Assembly (NCBI GenBank): GCA_024643945.1
Contig: JAHELX010000303.1
Span: 1-7,374 of the forward strand
Direction of reading: 5' to 3'
DNA length: 7,374 bases
Source of the DNA: Anaerolineales bacterium
GTDB lineage: Bacteria; Chloroflexota; Anaerolineae; 4572-78; NAK82
Positions 4,771 through 7,374 of this stretch are shown here, one piece after another. Both the position numbers and the translations under genes were made by a program. How positions within the stretch are numbered: the stretch's first letter is position 1; each line of letters begins with the position of its first letter. The notes under the pieces are model-generated. The model was not told the DNA's origin. It was given only the letters and a program-made list of their open reading frames with translations, and made no database searches.

Positions 4771-6560
4771 GCTTTTGTGCTCCGCGGGCTGCCGGTCGCA
4801 GCTTCTTCCAGGTGTAGCCCATTCCCCAACTGCGATTCGTAAATCTCCTGGTAAATTGGGCTGGACCGCATCAGCTCTTTGTGGGTTCCCTCGGCCGCGA
4901 TATCCCCTTTATCAATGACGACAATCTTGTCAGCCTTCAAGACAGTGCTGATGCGTTGCGCGACCACCAAACTGGTGTGCTGGTGCATTTGCGCTTCCAG
5001 AGCATCTTGAATTTTGGTCTCGGTCTCTACGTCTACCGCGCTGGTGCTGTCGTCGAGGATTAAAATCTTGGGCTGGGTAAGCAGCGCGCGGGCGATGGCA
5101 ATGCGTTGTTTTTGGCCCCCAGAAAAGTTGGCGCCGCGCTGCTCGACGTGGGTGTCATATCCCTGCGGCAGCCCCATGATAAAGTCGTGGGCCTGAGCCG
5201 CTTTGGCGGCGGCAATCACTTCCTCGTCACTGGCATCTGGGCGCCCGTAGCGGATGTTATCGCGCACTGTCCCTGAAAACAGGATCGTTTCCTGGGGCAC
5301 GATTCCGATTTGGGTGAGCAGGGAATCTTGCTGAATCTGCCGGATATCGATCCCGTCGATCAAAACCCGCCCGGCTGAGACGTCGTAAAACCTCGGGACG
5401 AGATTGATCAGCGTCGATTTCCCTGCACCGGTTGCGCCCAAAATGGCGACGGTTTCCCCGGGCTCAGCCACCAGGTTGATGCCCTCTAAAACTGCTAGAT
5501 CACTGCTGCCGTTATAGTGAAAAGCGACATCTTCGAAGACAATCTTTCCCTGAGTTCGATCTGACAAAACCAGCGCATCTGGAGTATCCTGGACTTCTGG
5601 AACAGCGTCCAATACTTCGTTGACGCGCCGGGCCGAGGCAATCCCCCCGGCCCAAACGTTCGACAGCATGGTCATCAATATGAGCGGTGTCATGGTCGTG
5701 AGCAGATAGCTGGTAAAGGCCACGATTTGCCCCACCAGTAGTCTTCCCTGGATGGCTTGCAATCCACCGGCCCAGATGACGATGACCATACCAATGTTCA
5801 CAAAGATCGTCAGCACAGGCGACATGCTGGACATAAACTGCATTACTCTGACCGAATTGCCGGTATAGTCTTCGTTGGCTGTCTCAAAGCGTTCCCCCTC
5901 AAAATCGGCGCGCACAAAGGCTTTAACCAATCGTACTCCGGCGATGTTCTCTTGCAAAACTGTGTTGAGCTTATCCAGTTTCTGCTGTACGGATCGAAAG
6001 AGCGGTGCCATTTTGACAATGAAGAAAACGATGACCCCCAAAGTAGCCAATAGCACCGGGAGGATGGTCAACGCCAGGCGCTTATCCGTATTGAACATCA
6101 GGATCAGGCTGCCGATCATCAGGAGCGGGGCGCGGGTGCCAATGCGCAAAGAGATCTGCGTTAGGCGCTGGAGAGCGCTTGCGTCGCTGGTGAGACGGAC
6201 CATTAGTTGTCCGGTCTTGAGTCGATCGAGGTTGCCAAATGAAAAGGTCTGGATCTTAAGAAAAAGCGCATCGCGTAGATCGCGGGCCACACTCTCACCA
6301 ACCTGTACTGACAAAATGTTGTTACCGATTGCAAAAAGGGCGCTCAGCGCCGAAATGCCGAGCATCAACAAAGCAGTATGGATGACGAGGGGTTGATTGT
6401 GTTGTTTGATCCCCTGGTCGATAATTCTTTCTATCAACCTGGGGATGGAAAGATCCATGAACACCAGCGCGGTCAACAAGATCAGAGCCGCGAGGGCGCG
6501 CTTCCAATAAGGCTTGACAAAAGATGTGAGTTTGAGAATGTGGTTCATATGCAACGTCAT
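4767..6560 (-). CDS. Heterodimeric ABC exporter, half-transporter with degenerate ATP site (TM287/BmrC-like)
   Basis: A 597-residue subunit with a six-helix membrane domain (about 15-310) and a nucleotide-binding domain. Motifs are Walker A GATGAGKS (375-382), the Q-loop Gln423, a canonical-type signature FSGGQ (479-483), Walker B with Asp503, then Asp504 where the catalytic Glu normally stands (ILILDD), the D-loop SAVD, and Gln535 in place of the H-loop His (VAQRIST). Asp for Glu plus Gln for His is the known signature of the degenerate half in TM287-like proteins, so this protein needs the downstream subunit. Its good signature completes the active site made by the partner's Walker motifs. 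It overlaps both neighbours by ATGA (6560-6557 and 4770-4767). A second ATG at 6548, giving MNHILKLTSF, is an alternative start; neither has a strong Shine-Dalgarno at ideal spacing, which fits translational coupling. Confidence 0.93.
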   Translation of the reverse strand: MTLHMNHILKLTSFVKPYWKRALAALILLTALVFMDLSIPRLIERIIDQGIKQHNQPLVIHTALLMLGISALSALFAIGNNILSVQVGESVARDLRDALFLKIQTFSFGNLDRLKTGQLMVRLTSDASALQRLTQISLRIGTRAPLLMIGSLILMFNTDKRLALTILPVLLATLGVIVFFIVKMAPLFRSVQQKLDKLNTVLQENIAGVRLVKAFVRADFEGERFETANEDYTGNSVRVMQFMSSMSPVLTIFVNIGMVIVIWAGGLQAIQGRLLVGQIVAFTSYLLTTMTPLILMTMLSNVWAGGIASARRVNEVLDAVPEVQDTPDALVLSDRTQGKIVFEDVAFHYNGSSDLAVLEGINLVAEPGETVAILGATGAGKSTLINLVPRFYDVSAGRVLIDGIDIRQIQQDSLLTQIGIVPQETILFSGTVRDNIRYGRPDASDEEVIAAAKAAQAHDFIMGLPQGYDTHVEQRGANFSGGQKQRIAIARALLTQPKILILDDSTSAVDVETETKIQDALEAQMHQHTSLVVAQRISTVLKADKIVVIDKGDIAAEGTHKELMRSSPIYQEIYESQLGNGLHLEEAATGSPRSTKA

Positions 6561-7372
6561 TCGGATGGTGATGCTCCGAGCGTCACCCCTGCTCCCACCT
6601 CTAGCATATGTCGAATCGCATCATACGTCCGATCCGTCACCGCTGCAAAGCGGGCGATCTGACTGCTAGCCAGGATCGCATCCCCGGTCGGGTCTTCGTG
6701 CATATGCAGCAGCAGTGTGCGCACCCGCTCGCGGAGTTCCAGGGCTATGTGGCGTCCAATCACCCACGGCGGCATCGGGCTGGGTCCGAAGGTGGCGATA
6801 ACGCGTAGCTGGGCGCAGGTCGCCGGACGCTGCGCGCAGACCAGCTCCAGGACGGTACTATCGATGGCAGCGGCATCCACCTGCCGGTCCAGAATGTACT
6901 GCAGCGACGTTTGATGTGCTCCCGACTCGATAACGCGACCGAAATAGCCGCTGGATTCACCCAGCCGGGCCAGGTGGTAACGCACGACGTGATAGCCCGA
7001 ATGCGATCCCGGCTCGTTATAGGCCCAGGACGCACCTCGCAGATCAGCAAACTCCCGAAAGGGACTGGCGCGATGTACCACGACATCCGAAAAGTAGATC
7101 GGCCGCTGCTGGTAGCGCGCAGCGGCCATAACCGGGGCCACTAATAAATCGAGGGAGGCATCGGGTCGGTCGGCTTTCCATACATACGGGGCGCCACAGA
7201 TCCAGGCGATATCGATCTGCCCCGCATCGAAGCGGCGTTCGCGGACTTCCCAGGAGACATCGCCAATGAAGGCCGTGGGCATGTCCAATCGTGGGGCCAG
7301 GTAATGGGTAATACTCTGGCACATGCTATCCGCAATGGGGGCCTGACATGAGGTAACCGTAAGTGTCGTCAT
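6557..7372 (-). CDS. PhnD-like phosphate/phosphonate-type substrate-binding protein, possibly truncated at the window edge
   Basis: The visible frame gives 271 residues from an ATG at 7372, only two bases from the window edge, so the true start may lie further upstream. The fold signs are those of the PhnD / type 2 periplasmic binding family (COG3221): TLTVTS as the first strand, a segment FDAGQIDIAWICGAPYV (48-64), PIYFSDVVVH (91-100), DLRGASWAYNEPGSHSGY (110-127), SGAHQTSLQYILDRQVDAAAIDS (150-172). By analogy with E. coli PhnD, likely ligand residues are Tyr93, Ser123-Ser125, His153 and Asp171; this mapping is from memory. No signal peptide or lipobox is seen in the visible part, although the Cys at residue 9 should be checked. 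Some relatives of this family are cytosolic or sensor proteins. It is the first visible gene of an operon with an ABC exporter, with its stop overlapping the next start by ATGA. No PhnC/PhnE importer genes are in the window. Confidence 0.8.
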   Translation of the reverse strand: MTTLTVTSCQAPIADSMCQSITHYLAPRLDMPTAFIGDVSWEVRERRFDAGQIDIAWICGAPYVWKADRPDASLDLLVAPVMAAARYQQRPIYFSDVVVHRASPFREFADLRGASWAYNEPGSHSGYHVVRYHLARLGESSGYFGRVIESGAHQTSLQYILDRQVDAAAIDSTVLELVCAQRPATCAQLRVIATFGPSPMPPWVIGRHIALELRERVRTLLLHMHEDPTGDAILASSQIARFAAVTDRTYDAIRHMLEVGAGVTLGASPSE

Positions 7373-7374
7373 TT

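Overview
The window is 7,374 bases of bacterial DNA from an organism that cannot be named from the sequence. The densely packed genes, G+C-leaning codons, strong Shine-Dalgarno sites and ATGA-coupled genes are ordinary for bacteria. One short G+C-rich tandem repeat inside a gene, together with the gene families present, resembles genomes of uncultured Chloroflexota (Anaerolineae-like). That placement is inference and is weak.

Layout. Bases 1-153 (minus strand) hold the first 51 codons of an acyltransferase of the PlsC type, with a GTG start and a textbook ribosome binding site; the rest lies outside the window. Bases 154-532 have no convincing gene but are rich in structure: a 21-base imperfect inverted repeat, a G-tract cluster, a very short ORF with a strong Shine-Dalgarno, and a terminator-like hairpin that competes with a second, perfect inverted repeat. 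Bases 533-1888 (minus) encode a membrane-anchored alpha/beta hydrolase of the esterase/lipase group. A 107-base spacer (from the outermost possible start) with short repeats and G/C tracts separates it from a divergent short-chain dehydrogenase/reductase (SDR) relative at 2017-2904 (plus). That protein keeps its nucleotide-binding motif but appears to have lost the whole Asn-Ser-Tyr-Lys catalytic tetrad.

Bases 2944-7372 (minus) are one operon read right to left: a PhnD-like substrate-binding protein, then two half-transporters of a heterodimeric ABC exporter. Both junctions are 4-base ATGA overlaps, so the three proteins are probably made together. The two ABC subunits complement each other: the first has Asp in place of the catalytic Glu and Gln in place of the H-loop His, while the second has a canonical Glu and His but an LSQGQ signature. 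This is the asymmetric, one-degenerate-site arrangement of TM287/TM288 and BmrC/BmrD.

The items most worth following are the apparently non-catalytic SDR, the coupling of a PhnD-like binding protein (normally an importer part) to an exporter pair, and the structured region at 154-532. No CRISPR array, transposase, tRNA or rRNA was seen.
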